Origin: Okapia johnstoni
Taxonomy: Eukaryota > Chordata > Mammalia > Artiodactyla > Giraffidae
DNA length: 64,000 nt
Reading direction: 5' to 3'
Assembly: GCA_024291935.2 (NCBI GenBank)
Contig: CM044318.1
Location: forward strand, 84,465,501-84,529,500
Below are positions 45,381 to 57,029 of the stretch, in pieces. The position numbers were made by a program, and so were the translations under genes. Within the stretch, counting starts at the first letter, position 1. Each line of letters begins with the position of its first letter. Below the pieces are notes generated by a model. That model did not search any database, was not told the DNA's origin, and worked only from the letters and a program-made list of their open reading frames with translations.

Positions 45381-46462
45381 GGGCTACGTAAGGTTTGAAA
45401 ATGAGACCCAATGGCAACCAGTTGGAAGACAGTCAGGATTCCATGGGGACTCAAGAGCTTCTGATGACCGATAGATTGTATAAAAGTAAAGTGGGGAGGG
45501 GCTTCCAACAACGAGGCGGCGGGTGGTCTTCAGGACGCTGTGCCCAGGCCATCTCCTGCTTCGCCCGCAGTGAGAAGGGAAGCCTGCGCTCCTGGGCTCC
45601 TTCCTTCTGTTCACACCAGGGCCGTCGCCTTCCCAGGCTTCTCTGCCCAGAAGCTGAAACCTGGTAGCCTTGCAGGGTCGCTCCTGAGAGAAGCAGCAGG
45701 TCTCAGCCTAGGTGAGCAGTGAGTTAGAAGTGCTGACGCCTGTGGGGAGACCCTTCTAGGCCGGTCAGGTGAGACGACCCTGCAGAGGAGAGGCCACAGG
45801 AAGCCAGGAAGCATGGCAGAAAGTTCCAGGGGTCAGACAAGTACATGTGGACATCGCACTTGAGGGCTAATCAAAGAAGCGAGCTCTCTCCCTCATTCTG
45901 AGCTTGGCCATTTCTCCCCCGAGCATACCCCTCCAGGGTGGGTTTGAAGCCATCGTTTGGACATATGTTTTCTTGCACTGTTGTAATGAGTCTGGGTCGC
46001 CTAGTGTTAGCTGAAGAAATGCCAAATATTTTAAACTCTACTTTCTCACTCTGTATGGTACTAAATTTTCTTGTTCCTCTCAGTTACTTCTGACAGAGAG
46101 AGTAATTCACTCCAGATGTCCAAATCAGAACAGGTGACCATGATCTCAGAGAAATCTAGCATTAGATGTGCTATAGATGTTCCCTTAACTTGTTCAAACC
46201 TCACACAGTCTTTGGAAATAATGTTCAATAATGAATAAGCATGATATGCCCACGTGAAGATAAATGAGTAAATTGTGTGAAAGGAACTCCTACAAAATCA
46301 TGTTACTAGAACATTCTAAGGGCAGACCAAAGCAAGAAATGCATGTTCCATCATAACCCATCACTCAGGTTTGTGTAGCTGAAGCAAAAATTTGGGAAGA
46401 CGATGCTTGTATGAAATGCATTTTGGTTCTCATCTATTCTGCTCTCTCTCTGTTTTGAAAAT
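45381..46462. other. Single-copy stretch
   Basis: Left half GC-rich, right half AT-richer. No exon or repeat recognised. Confidence 0.45.
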
Positions 46463-46648
46463 GCTGTTCCCTGGTGGCTGAGCAGTGAAGAATCTGCCTG
46501 CAATGAAAGAGACATAGGTTTGATCCCTAGGTTGGGAAGATCTCCTGGAGAAGGAAATGGCAACCCACTCTGATGTTCTGGCCTGGGAAATCCCATGGAC
46601 GGGGGAGCCTGGCGGGCTACAGTCCATGGGGTCACTAAACAGTGACAA
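46463..46648 (+). mobile_element. Bov-tA SINE, sense
   Basis: TGTTCCCTGGTGGCTGAGCA, GGTTTGATCCCTAGGTTGGG and GGCGGGCTACAGTCCATGGG, with a slightly shortened 3' end (GGTCACTAAACAGTGACAAC). Confidence 0.92.
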
Positions 46649-47282
46649 CATGGCCCTTTCAGTTGGTTTCGTAGCCCACTAGTAGCTCATACATACTTGA
46701 GAAACATTGTTCTAGAGTCATCAACACATTCACCATTTTGGCAAGTTTTGTTCTGCAAATATTTCTCAAAGGTCATCGTTGAGATTAAGGGGTGTGGAGA
46801 AAAGGAGTGTCCCAGCATACTGTGTATGCGTTAAACGTGTACGAACACATCTTGAGTACTACTGGTCTCCGGTGGATATCTGCAAGGTAAATTGAAACCG
46901 ACTAGATGGCAATCTTTGATGTGCTTTTTTTTCCCCAGACTAACAAAAGCTGAGCCCCCAAAGGTCCCTGGGCACGTGATGCCTTGCTGAGTCCTCCAGC
47001 ACTGCTGCATTGGCACTGGTTGAACTCTCTGGGAAGGATGGTGCCTCACCTGTCCCGTGACTAGTAGCGTGTGCTTTGGCAGCAGGGTTTTTATATGTGA
47101 CTTAATACCATATTTTGGTTAATATGGCCTGATGGACAAAGTAGGCACACGAAATGAAGGGTATAATCCAACCCTGTTCCACCCATCATCCATTCTTCCA
47201 TCCAGTCATCCATCCATCACAATGGCATCATATTTTATTGAGAAAACTTTCAAGTATACCTGTTATTAAGTCCAAGATTGTA
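46649..47282. other. Mostly single-copy, with an L1M trace at the right
   Basis: A (CATC)-rich short run lies at 47186-47220. The segment 47220-47280 (CATATTTTATTGAGAAAACT) probably belongs to the old L1M that continues after 48513. Otherwise nothing recognised. Confidence 0.4.
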
Positions 47283-48116
47283 CTGCTCATCACACAGTTC
47301 AGTTCAGTTCAGTCGCTCAGTCGTGTCAAACTCTTTGCGACCCCATGAACAACAGCACTCCAGGCCTCCCTGTCCATCACCAACTCCCGGAGTCCACTCA
47401 AGCCCATGTTCATTGAGTCGATGATGCCATCCACCCATCTCATCCTCTGTCGTCCTCTTCTCCTCCTGTCCTCAATCTTTCCCAGCATCAGGGTCTTTTC
47501 AAATGAGTCAGCTCTTCGCATCAGGTGGCCAAAGTATTGGAGTTTCAGCTTCAACATTAGTCCTTCCAATGAACACCCAGGGCTGATCTCCTTTAGGATG
47601 GACTGGTTGGACCTCCTTGCAGTCCAAGGGACTCTCAAGAGCCTTCTCCAACACCACAGTCCAAAAGCATCAGTTCTTCGGCCCTCAGCTTTCTTTCTAG
47701 TCCAACTCTCACATCCATACATGACCACTGGAAAAACCATAGCCTTGACTATATGGACCTTTGTTGGCAAAGTAATGTCTCTGCTTTTTAACACACTGTC
47801 TAGGTTGGTCATAACTTTCCTTCCAAGGAGTAAGTGTCTTTTAATTTCATGGCTGCAATCACCATCTGCAGTGATTTTGGAGCCCATAAAAATAAAGTCA
47901 GCCACTGTTTCCACTGTTTCTCCATCTATCTGCCATGAAGTGATGGGACCGGATGCCATGATCTTAGTTTTCTGAATGTTGAGATTTAAGCCAACTTTTT
48001 CACTTTCCTCTTTTACTTTCATCAAGAGGCTCTTTAGTTCTTCTTCACTTTCTGCCATAAGGGTGGTGTCATCTGCATATATGAGGTTATTGATATTTTT
48101 CCCTGCTCATCACACA
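47283..48116 (-). mobile_element. BovB LINE, 5'-truncated, with perfect target duplication
   Basis: The body is 47297-48102, antisense, ending in AGTTCAGTTCAGTTCAG tail repeats. It is flanked by an exact 14-base duplication, CTGCTCATCACACA, at 47283-47296 and 48103-48116. This is the youngest-looking BovB in the window: few changes, an exact duplication and an intact frame up to the truncation. It is inserted beside or inside an LTR. Confidence 0.97.
47309..48102 (-). pseudogene. BovB reverse transcriptase, C-terminal part, uninterrupted frame
   Basis: The frame is open from the truncation point to the natural stop, about 264 codons, with an internal Met at 48058 (LMAESEEELKSLLMKV). It begins just upstream of the YADD box (48079 down to 48068), the catalytic motif C of the reverse transcriptase, so the two aspartates are present. 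The endonuclease domain and the fingers and most of the palm are missing. Downstream it keeps the family's [17 protein letters not shown] block and an R-rich segment. No intact enzyme can be made. It is an insertion relic, not a host gene. Confidence 0.9.
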
Positions 48117-48512
48117 AGAGGCCAATAAATTAAGAGACGAGTCTTGGGGACAAGGAATAACGACTTTATCTGGAGAGTCAGCAGGCTTAGAAGATGGTAG
48201 ACTCATGTTGCAAAGACCCACCTTGCCTGAGTTAGAGGTCAGAATTCTTTTACATTGAAAGATGAAGGAGTAAAGTCAAACATTTCCTGGGGTTCTGGTC
48301 AGCCTCTGGAAGGGATATGTTAATTTCTTCCTTCCTGTAGCCATTCACAGACTGGCCTGGGAGTAAACAAAGGCATTTTAGCTTAAAATACCTTTAGTTC
48401 ATTACCTGGGTGGCAGGGACCCCAGGGACTGGCCATTGTGTATCATTTAAGCTTATAGGGCACATCCCCTCAGTGATTAACTTAGAACAAAAGTCCTTCC
48501 CTATCACACACC
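48117..48512 (-). mobile_element. Ruminant ERV LTR-like element, antisense
   Basis: GAGGCCAATAAATTAAGAGA, CAAGGAATAACGACTTTATC and GACTGGCCTGGGAGTAAAC resemble, from memory, a bovine ERV LTR of the BTLTR1 kind. Both ends carry a similar TCACACA sequence. No internal retroviral genes are present. Family assignment is uncertain. Confidence 0.5.
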
Positions 48513-48720
48513 CACAAACGTACAAAATCGTGTGATGAGTTCCTAAATATCCATCGGCAAGAGTCAATATTGATTAGGATTTTGTCTTCCTTGATTTTTT
48601 TTGGTGGGGGGGCTGAAATATTGAAAAGCAAATTTCAGATACTGTCTCAATTAGCTTCTACGTGTCTCTTTGTGAAACTTCAAAAGACACAGACACTTTC
48701 TCATTTCAGCACGAGGTAAT
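48513..48720. mobile_element. Probable old L1M fragment
   Basis: AAATCGTGTGATGAGTTCCT and TAGGATTTTGTCTTCC, with CTGAAATATTGAAAAGCAAA, resemble the 3' part of ancient L1M elements. It probably continues 47220-47280, from which it was split by the LTR and BovB. Confidence 0.4.
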
Positions 48721-48859
48721 TGTCAGAAAACAAAGAGGAATATGTATTTGGAAATACCCAGTGCCCAACTGAGTCAAATGGCCTCAGTGGTCTAAAGTCT
48801 AAAAAAGCAATTATATAATTTCAGGTTCAAACAAGGCCCACACTGCATGCTTGGCCTCT

Positions 48860-49360
48860 AAATTTAAAGGCCCTCCCCTCTTGTTTTATTTGGAGACAGT
48901 GATGTGTTGAGGAAATCAGCTCCTCTGTCCTTTAGAGAGGCTCTCTCTTGCTTCCTTACCATGTCATTTAGCACCTTAGGCTGTCCTCATGTTTCCTGTA
49001 AACCAGAAGCTATTTCTTAAGGCTTGATTAGATGTAGGTTCATTGTTTCAGGCAAAGATCCTTCAGTGCTACACCGAGTATCACACTATGAGACTCATAT
49101 TGTCTGGTTGTCCATTTTTAACGATGCTCAAATTGATCAGGGGGTTCATAGAGCTACATGACACTCTATTGCAAAGTTCCTCATCAGCCTTTCATTCAGT
49201 GGCTTCATGGACTGACCATCACTTCCTGAATCATCAATTTCCTTGACGTTTGCAAAATGGTGATCACTAATTCTATCATCCTTTTCCTTTCATCAGCTGA
49301 AATTCTTCCATAAAGGAGACTCTACCTCCTCAACGAGATTTTATTTGTCTTCACAAAAAT
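48860..49360 (+). mobile_element. L1M LINE 3' UTR fragment
   Basis: CAGAAGCTATTTCTTAAGGC, TGATTAGATGTAGGTTCATT, TTTTTAACGATGCTCAAATT, GCAAAATGGTGATCACTAAT and CTGAAATTCTTCCATAAAGG follow the order of an L1MC/ME-type 3' UTR. Confidence 0.7.
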
Positions 49361-50064
49361 ATAGTTCATATAAGAGCAATTACACACTATGCGATTTCAC
49401 TTGTTTCGGATTTCTCTGCTCAGTGAACAGATATAAGTATTGATATACTTATTATGCAGATATCCATGTTATAAACCTGGAATGATTTATCCTAAGGCGC
49501 CTGCCATCCATGTGTCTCACTGCATCGTAGGGTCAAAAGGGAGACTTCAGGACTTGCTGGGTTACTTCAGGCTAGAAAAATCGCCTCCTTTCACAAGAGG
49601 CAAGAGTGTGAGTGCCCTGCTCACCGTGTGGCCTTCTCCGGGCAGGTCAGGAAACTTGGGCATTTCTGAATCCAGTCTTGGTAACGGCCCAGGGCCACCT
49701 CCTCTCCTACAGGAAGTCTCACTGGAGGACTTGGTGTTGCTAGTAGGGAGAATTTGCCAGATAAGTTCTCCAACCCTGTTAGAATTTACAGAATGATGGA
49801 GAGGAGAGAGGAAGTCACGGTCAGACACTGACAGGGAAAGGAACACCCACAGAAGTGAACATTCACACCACGAGCTCTTCAGTGATTTTACAAAGGAACC
49901 TTTGATTTAATAAATACAGGGCTAGTTCCCGCTTCCATCTGTTACTCCTCTGACCGCATGAGGGATTTTTTCATCCTAGTCAACCCAGTCACACACAAAG
50001 CCATGGTCTACGAGGGATGTCAAACTTCCCATGATTTCTCTGTAAGACACAGAATCTGAAAACT
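49361..50064. other. Single-copy stretch
   Basis: AT-richer on the left, mixed on the right. No exon or repeat recognised. Confidence 0.45.
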
Positions 50065-50210
50065 GATCATGGATTGGTGGTGGTGGTGTTTAGTCGCTCA
50101 GTTGTGTCTGGCTCTTTGCGACCCCATGCCCATCAGGCTCCTCTGTCCATGGGATTCTCCAGGCAAGAATACTGGAGTGGATTGCCATTCCCTTTTCCAG
50201 ATCATGTATT
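50065..50210 (-). mobile_element. Bov-tA SINE, antisense, truncated, with target duplication
   Basis: The body 50076-50199 contains GTTTAGTCGCTCAGTTGTGT and GGGATTCTCCAGGCAAGAAT. It is flanked by GATCATGGATT (50065-50075) and GATCATGTATT (50200-50210), one mismatch. The tRNA-derived head is missing, so the RNA was copied incompletely. Confidence 0.93.
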
Positions 50211-50318
50211 AATAGCCGAGAAAAGTGAGATGTTGGCTTTAAAACAGGAAAGCATCTTGACTATCAATTGGTCCCAAACTCTTGGTACTCACACATACAT
50301 GGAATTAGGGTGAGATAA

Positions 50319-50536
50319 GAAGGGAAGAGTCTAGGGACGTCCCTGGTGGCCTAATGGTTAGGACTTCACCTTCCAATGCAAGGGAGGTGGGTTCAATCCC
50401 TAGGTGGGAGAGCTAAGATCCCACATTCCTCGTGGGCCAAAACATAAAGCAGAAGCAATATTATAACAGATGCAATAAAGACTTTAAAAATGATCCACAC
50501 TAAAAAAGTCATTTTTAAAAGAAGGAAACAGTCTAG
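50319..50536 (+). mobile_element. CHR-type tRNA SINE with target duplication
   Basis: The body is about 50335-50520: GGACGTCCCTGGTGGCCTAA, CCAATGCAAGGGAGGTGGGT and AAAGACTTTAAAAATGATCC. It is flanked by GAAGGGAAGAGTCTAG (50319-50334) and GAAGGAAACAGTCTAG (50521-50536). Confidence 0.88.
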
Positions 50537-52759
50537 AAGTTCATAGTATAAGTGCCCTCCATCCCAACACCAACATGCGCCTTTGCTCCAGAAAGGTGGT
50601 AATACGCTCATTCACAGAGACACCGATGACCCAGCCCAACCAGATTTAACCCAGGGATAAAAGCAAACAGTCTAGCTTACCCCATGAGGGTGCAACTGGT
50701 TAAACTGGAGTAAAAGGTGAAGGTTACAGGCTTTAACCTCAAGTCACCGTGGACTGTTATGTGAGAGAAGGTCTGAGTAGGCAATCAATAACTCATGTAT
50801 TACCAGCCAGTTGTTTGACGAATCCAACCCACCATTGACAGCATCACAGGTGACTTGACTGAATCTTCCTGCCCAGCGCTTCTGTATATGTGTGTACAAC
50901 CTGAGGGTCTGGGAGTACATCTCCAAGCATTTTTCTTCTGGAATCAACAGGCTCCAGACTTTGAATTGAGTATAGAGGCCCAGGCAGGTATCCTGGAACA
51001 CATAATGGTTGTGGGGAAGCCAGTTGGGTCTGGTTATTACAGATCACACGTAACAGTGTGTAAAATCTCCCGCTGTTTGGAGATTCTTGTGCTAAGCAGG
51101 TTAATTAAACCTTAATTTGAATCTCCTAGCTTATATGGGTCTGGCCTTAAAATTATCCCACCTAATTCTCTGGCTGTGTGTGTGTTAGTGGAGGAGGGAG
51201 AGGGAAGGTAAGGCGTTTTATATGCCTGAGTCATTAAATTGGCTTAATCTAATTAGTAGGTTGTGAAACAGTTGATGGAATTTGATGGACATGCCACCTT
51301 AGGAAAGCCAATATATTTTAAAATATTATTTTTCTTTGCAAAACACTGGCTGTAATGTTTTTGGTATGATAACAGTTCATGATCAAATTAAATTAGCTGG
51401 TGTTACCTCGGAGTCCCAGGTGGATGCATTTGTCTCAGGCACGTACAGCTCTGGCTGGGCCCCCAGGACCCCGACTTCTGGAGACAATGGCCCACTGCAG
51501 GGGCGGTCTGGCTTTGGGGCAGTCAGCCCGTTTTATGACTCACAACATCTGGATATTTGTCAACTTACAAATGCTCGGAGAAAACAGCCCACGGTCTTCA
51601 TCCCAGCCCCATCGTTACCTGTGACACAGTCTCTACCACGTACACACTCACATCATCCCCAAAGGCTCCAGGTGCTGGACCTGGACATGAGTGTCTAACC
51701 TCTTCTTCACCTTTACAATTGCAAATATAAATCAATCTCTTGTCACTGATGAGCCCTCTGGGAAATTCCCTGCCTCGGCTCAGGACACTAAAGGATGTTT
51801 GTGAGAATTTTTCAAACCTAATCGTACATTTGTTCTCTGCTGATTGCCAGTCATCAGGCCACAAGGACTGCTTTCATAAGAGGCAAAAGCAAGTAAAATT
51901 CTTCCGGCTCCAGATCCCTATTTTTTAACAGGTAAGAGTCCACCCTGTACGTTAGGAGAACTGGACTCACACTGCTATCTGGACACCTCTGCCCACCATA
52001 GAAAAGCATCAACACGCAAACTGACGCATATTCTCTGCTCCTGACTAGCAGAATTCTCTAGAAAGAAATATAACAAAGAAAAGAACATCCTCTAAGTCTT
52101 GTAACCTAGAAATGTTTTTGTGGTTGAACTTGAGAAAAGGGCGCCCTTTACTAGTGCAACTCCATTCTCAACTCACTACAGGAGGCTGTGTGAGAAAACG
52201 GGCTAAAAACAGACAATCAATAATGTGTATTGCAAACGCAGTGTGCTCTTAAATGATCCAGTCTTCGGCTGTCTTTGAAGAGAAAGGGAAGGTGCAGGAA
52301 TAACTAAACCAGAAGTAAGCAGTCGAAATACTTATCTCTGTGAACAAAGGTCTCTGAAGGACGTTAAAGCATGTTTGCTGTCTGGCTGACACCCCACGGA
52401 GATAAATGCAAGGGAATCGCATTTAGAAGGAAAAGTGCCAGCCTCAGCCCAGGGTCCCCATGCTCCAAGCAGACACTTGGGCAGAACCAGGCCCATGACC
52501 ACCACACAGAATCTCAAATGCCAGCTGTGAACTGGGAAGAGGAGAAAACACCTGCCCAAATCTTCTCCTGGCCCCGTGAGGACCCACGCCCTTGACTGGG
52601 CAGGACCGATGTCTGAAACATCACCTTGGAACAACAGTCCAGGTGCCGTGGAGGTGGAAAGCCCATCCCGCCAATGTGAACACAGGGCCTCGGAAAGCAA
52701 AGGGCCTGTCTGCCTCTTGCCAAATGGCAGAGCATCTGAGCTAAGTACCACCGTTAATG
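50537..52759. other. Single-copy stretch with a strong AT-rich block
   Basis: The block at 51100-51420 is listed separately. The rest is mixed composition without a recognised exon or repeat. Confidence 0.45.
51100..51420. promoter_or_regulatory. AT-rich block rich in TAAT cores, possible CNE
   Basis: CAGGTTAATTAAACCTTAAT, TCATTAAATTGGCTTAATCT, AATTAGTAGG, TAAAATATTATTTTTC and AAATTAAATTAGCTGG give at least six TAAT/ATTA cores in about 300 repeat-free bases. It is one of the strongest enhancer-like compositions here. Conservation was not tested. Confidence 0.35.
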
Positions 52760-52935
52760 GCGGGGCTTTGAAGTCAGGCTCCCTGGGTCTGAATCCAGAT
52801 CACTGCATATGAGCTGTGTGACCTGGGACAGGCCACTCACCTCTCTGTGTCTGTGGGTAAATCACGGATGATCGCAGTTCTGACTTCACTGGGGTAAACT
52901 CAAGGCCAAACACGTGCCTTACATAGGAAGGATGT
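52760..52935 (+). mobile_element. MIR SINE
   Basis: GGCTTTGAAGTCAGGCTCCC, TGGGTCTGAATCCAGATCAC, GAGCTGTGTGACCTGGGACA and CACCTCTCTGTGTCTGTGGG follow the MIR consensus closely. Confidence 0.85.
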
Positions 52936-53399
52936 GGTCAGCATGAACTGCTGTGATGGGTGAGAAGGTTCGCCTCAGCCAGACTGGGCAGAATGTTCAT
53001 CGTTGTCCTCCTGATGGTGCTGCTGGGGGCGGGCTGTCCTTTGATCCTGTCCACGCAGCCGCTTCGGTGGAGGCACTGCCATCACCTTTGTGGACATCTG
53101 CCATGACTGGCGGCCACGTGGCGAGCCAGAGGCAGTCAGGCATCTGTTAGGGGAGCCACCGGTGTGGTTTCAGAGATGCCATAGCCCCCCAGGCCACCAC
53201 CCATCCTGCCGGCCAGGAAATCTGGTCTCGGCTTCCTGCTGGGCCAGCACTGGCCAATGATGCCAGGTCTCCTGCAGGGCCCTCCTCTGCCTGGCCTCTC
53301 TTATTCCACATGTGTCTTCCTCTTGCATGTCTTTGTAGAGTTCGGGATGACCGTGCAGGCGGCCTCTGTGTCTGAAGCACATATGAACCTTCAAGGACG
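52936..53399. other. Single-copy or unrecognised stretch
   Basis: No gene seen. The right part may belong to the Tigger-like relic that follows. Confidence 0.4.
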
Positions 53400-53727
53400 T
53401 GAGTGTGTGTTCCGTCAGAGTCAGATCTGAGTGAACTGGCACCTGGCCTTCCGTCTCCTGCTGCTGACGACCCTTCAGCTCCACCATCTCCTGCCTCCTC
53501 TCCTTCCTCAGTCAGTAACTCTTCCTGCCCGTTCCCTCGATGCCAGGCCTTGTATGCCAGCTGTTGTACTGCATTACTGTACTTTTTAAGGTACTCTACT
53601 GTAAGATTAAAAATGTTTTTCTTTATTTGTTGCTTATTTATTTTCCACGTTATTTGTAAGAAAAGTATTATAAACTTATTACAGTACAGTATTAGTAGTA
53701 TGTAGCCAATTGGGTTAGTTGGGTACC
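53400..53727 (+). mobile_element. Tigger-like DNA transposon relic, left part
   Basis: An open frame contains DDPSAPPSPASSPSS, which resembles my recollection of the serine/proline-rich C-terminal tail of pogo/Tigger transposases. TTATAAACTTATTACAGTAC and TTAGTTGGGTACCTAGGCTA match, from memory, the 3' noncoding end of that group. The catalytic region is absent. Confidence 0.45.
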
Positions 53728-53948
53728 TAGGCTAACTTTGGGGCTTCCCTGATAGCTCAGTTGGTAAAGAATCTGCCTGCTATGCAGGAGACCCCGGTTT
53801 GATCCCTGGGTTGGGAAGATCCCCTGGAGAAGGGAAAGGCTCCCCACTCCAGTATCCTGGCCTAGAGAATTTCATGGACGTTCCATGGAGTCGCAAAGAG
53901 TCGGACATGACTGAGCGACTTTCACTTTCAGTTAGGCTCACTTTGTGG
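53728..53948 (+). mobile_element. Bov-tA SINE with target duplication
   Basis: The body is 53744-53932 and starts CTTCCCTGATAGCTCAGTTG. The flanking duplication is TAGGCTAACTTTGGGG (53728-53743) and TAGGCTCACTTTGTGG (53933-53948), two mismatches. It splits the Tigger-like relic. Confidence 0.95.
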
Positions 53949-54025
53949 GACTCTGTTGGACATGAACAACGTGCTCTTGGAATGGGGCTTGTGCATATGG
54001 AGAGGACTTAGTGTATTGGTCCTCT
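53949..54025 (+). mobile_element. Tigger-like relic, right part
   Basis: CTCTGTTGGACATGAACAAC, GTGCTCTTGGAATGGG and AGGACTTAGTGTATTGG resemble the 'gttggacttacgaac...gtgctctcggaac...ggggacttactgta' terminus of the same transposon, and continue from the left part once the SINE is removed. Confidence 0.45.
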
Positions 54026-55954
54026 AGCCAGTTTGCACATCCTGGGGGTCCAGGGAAGCAGTAATGTGCCCAGCAATCCCTTTGCAGGAGAGAGTGTGGA
54101 TATTTATCAAACAGGAAATTGAATTTTAGCCAACTTCTCTAGATATTGGGAGGAGGTAGTTATCTTTTTGTTACTTTTTGTTGAGTTTTCTGAGGCTGAT
54201 CCAGTGAAGTGTCCCACGATCTTTTCTGTGCAACTTGCAAAGCTCTCTCCTCTTTCACCTCCAGCCCCCACGGTGCCTCTCTGAGAGGAGACAACAGGTT
54301 CTTGGCCGGAAAAGTAAAGACTTAAAAGTAGGCAGAGGTATCCACCTCTCTCCATGAACCAGGACTTCTAAACCTCAGCACTACTGACCTGGGAGTCTGG
54401 GGGGGTCCCTGTGGTGGGGCTGGTTGTGCACTGGGAGATGTTTAGCAGCATCCGTGGCTGACCCACTAGATGCCAGCAGGACCCTTCAAGTTGTGCTCCC
54501 ACATAACCACACGTCCTCTGATGCCTGGAGGGGCTCATGTCCTTCCTGCAGATGCTGACGTGGGAAGAGCTGGCTTGACTTGCAGCATCCTTGCAAATCT
54601 GGCTCTCACACCCGATGGCTGGCCTGCCTCTGGGACCTACCTGGGTGGGGCTGGTTTGCTGCACTGAGAGGTAGGGTCAGAAGGAACACTTGTGTTGGTG
54701 GTGAGCCAGGGGCAGAAGGCAAGGACGGTGCAGTCTGCCTTGCCCCAGAGCAAGAAGGAAAAGCTCTTGTGTTGATGGGGGACCAGGCTGTGTGTAACTC
54801 AAGTCCAGGGGATGCTGGGTTCGAGGGCACAGCACCTCACCTGGGGCGGCCACCACAGCAGGAGGGTCTATAATCTCTGCAGCAAATCCTAGCCTACCTG
54901 GCAGGAGACCAGGCAGGTCACTTTTGCCGTCCTTTGGGGCTGCCTGACTGTGTGGTCCACTCTGGGGTGCAAAGACCCCCACGATGTACTTTCTGTTGAG
55001 CCACGCTGTCCCTCGAAGCTGCTCTGCCCCAAGCTTGCTGAGGTTCCAAAGGTCAAGGACATGGGCCACCGAGACCCTGGACTCTCACAAGGATGAGGGT
55101 GCGGGATGGACCTTCGCAAGGTTTGCTTTTACATAAACTGAGATTCGACTGCCATTCAGCTGAGTTTCGGTGGGTTATTTCTACCCCCTGGTTCCAGGCT
55201 GGGTGTGTATGAGTCGATTTAGAGGTTTCTTCTCCACACACAGGGCCTCCGAGGGGTCGGCAGTGGCCAGGCCTCCTCCACTTCTTCTGGGTCTCCTGCT
55301 CAGCTTCTCTGCCTCTGGGCCCGGTGCCGGTTCCGACTCGGCTTCTCCTGCAGGTCACACCCAGCACCTTGGGGGCCCAGAGGTGGGGAGGCGATACTGA
55401 GGTTCCAGTCCACCTGTGGGTACAGGTCAGCTGCCCAGGCCTGCTAGGCCGGACCCTCCCCAACACCATGATGACTGTCCTCCCCCACCCCAGGATGGCG
55501 GGTCCTGGGGGCTTCTGACTCCAGCATCAGACACAGAAGTGTCAAGCCCACCTGGACAGAACATCTAGCCCCACCAAGTCTTACGGACAAGTGACTCCAG
55601 TGCATCTTTGCTATTTATACCCCTACATCAGACTCATACAGGCAGGAATGCATGTCAGCAGGCATCATTTTTAGACCAGGAAAGGCTCTAATTCAGGCTT
55701 CCGAGCAGAATGGGGCCCCTGTTGCTCTGGAGGCTCCAGCCTGGGGCGGGACGGCAGTGCATCAGTCAAGTCAAGAACATTCTTGCATGTTTGGTCCAGC
55801 TCTGGACCTCTGTCTCAGATGCTGCAGAATCAAGGTCTGTGAGGTTTTGACATTTCCAGGTCACTTGTCCAGTGACTATGAGTATATACGTCTAGTTAGT
55901 TTTCTACTCTTTGTTGAATTCTTATGTCCCAGAAACTAGGCTAGTAGCATCATA
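54026..55954. other. Single-copy, GC-rich stretch
   Basis: No exon or repeat family recognised. Confidence 0.45.
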
Positions 55955-56115
55955 TGGGACCACTTGATTGAACTTCCTCAAACCTGTGAAGTAGGTTCTG
56001 CCCCATCCCCATTTTTGAGATGGGAACGTGGAGGCTTAAGGAGGATAACCCGCCAGCCACACACCATCTGCTCAGTGAAGGGAGAGCTCAGAACTTCTGC
56101 CTCCCTGGTGTGCAA
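55955..56115 (-). mobile_element. MIR SINE fragment, antisense
   Basis: CCCATCCCCATTTTTGAGAT, GGGAACGTGGAGGCTTAAGG and CCAGCCACACACCATCTGCT follow antisense MIR. Confidence 0.65.
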
Positions 56116-56739
56116 ACCAGACTGATTCGCTTATCTGTTTCTCTTTCCCTCTTGCATTCACGTATTTTTTTAGTTTTGATGCCATGACCTCACTGAAAAT
56201 AGACAAAGAGAATGAAAGTAAATGTATTTAATTAAAAATATCAGAGAGAGAGAGGAATTTGCTGAAAATTCATTTTTGGTGGCCAGATATCATGGGAGCC
56301 TCATGGGCTTAGCATCTCCTAGTTTGAACTTTTTCAAGAGAGGTAAAGTGCCGTTATTTGCAAAAATTAGTAAAGTGGCAGATTGTCATGTTTCTCGAGT
56401 CACTGTCCCAGTTAATTGAGACATCTAAAGACCACACAGGGAGCAGCCAAAGGGGTCACCCCGGAAATCTGACTCCCCAGGCTGGCACAGCACAAGCGGG
56501 CCTGGCTGGATTTGGTAGGAGGGAGCCAAGTGCGTCCTGCATTCCTAGTGCCAGTTGGTTAACAGAGCGGCATCAATGTGGGTCTCCAAGGATGGGACTG
56601 TGGGGCCCAGCTCCCCTCGCTGGGGGCGGAGGTGGGGCTGGGAGCAGTGACAGAGGACATGTGGCCGTCCCCACCCAGGGAGGTGCCGCCTGCCAGTTCT
56701 CGGGTGAAGCGCTAAAGGGGAGCTTGCCAGAAAACCAAA

Positions 56740-57000
56740 CGAGATTTTCAAAGAAGTGCTTTCAAACTCGATAATGAATTTCCACTAAATTAAATGTTTG
56801 CTCCTTGTGGTTAAAAAACCTAATGGACATATTACCACAATCAGTTCGTGCCTGCCACTTGGAAACCAAAATTAATGGCTCCAAAGTGTCTCTGCTTAGA
56901 GAATTTACAGAGAGCCTGGATGGGTAAAACATATCTGTTTTTCTTTATCAAGCACAACCCCCAGATAACCCAATAACTCATGCGCTCCCCACCCCAGCTG
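56740..57000. promoter_or_regulatory. AT-rich block, possible CNE
   Basis: CGATAATGAATTTCCACTAA, ATTAAATGTTTGCTCC, AAAAACCTAATGGAC and AAAATTAATGGCTCC. Repeat-free, with an abrupt boundary to GC-rich DNA on the left. Confidence 0.3.
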
Positions 57001-57029
57001 CATTTACTCTTTTTGCCCTGAAATGTAAA

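Noticed and set aside
48117..48512. Endogenous retrovirus genes next to the LTR-like segment
   Set aside because: No gag, pro, pol or env coding remnants flank it. At most a solitary LTR.
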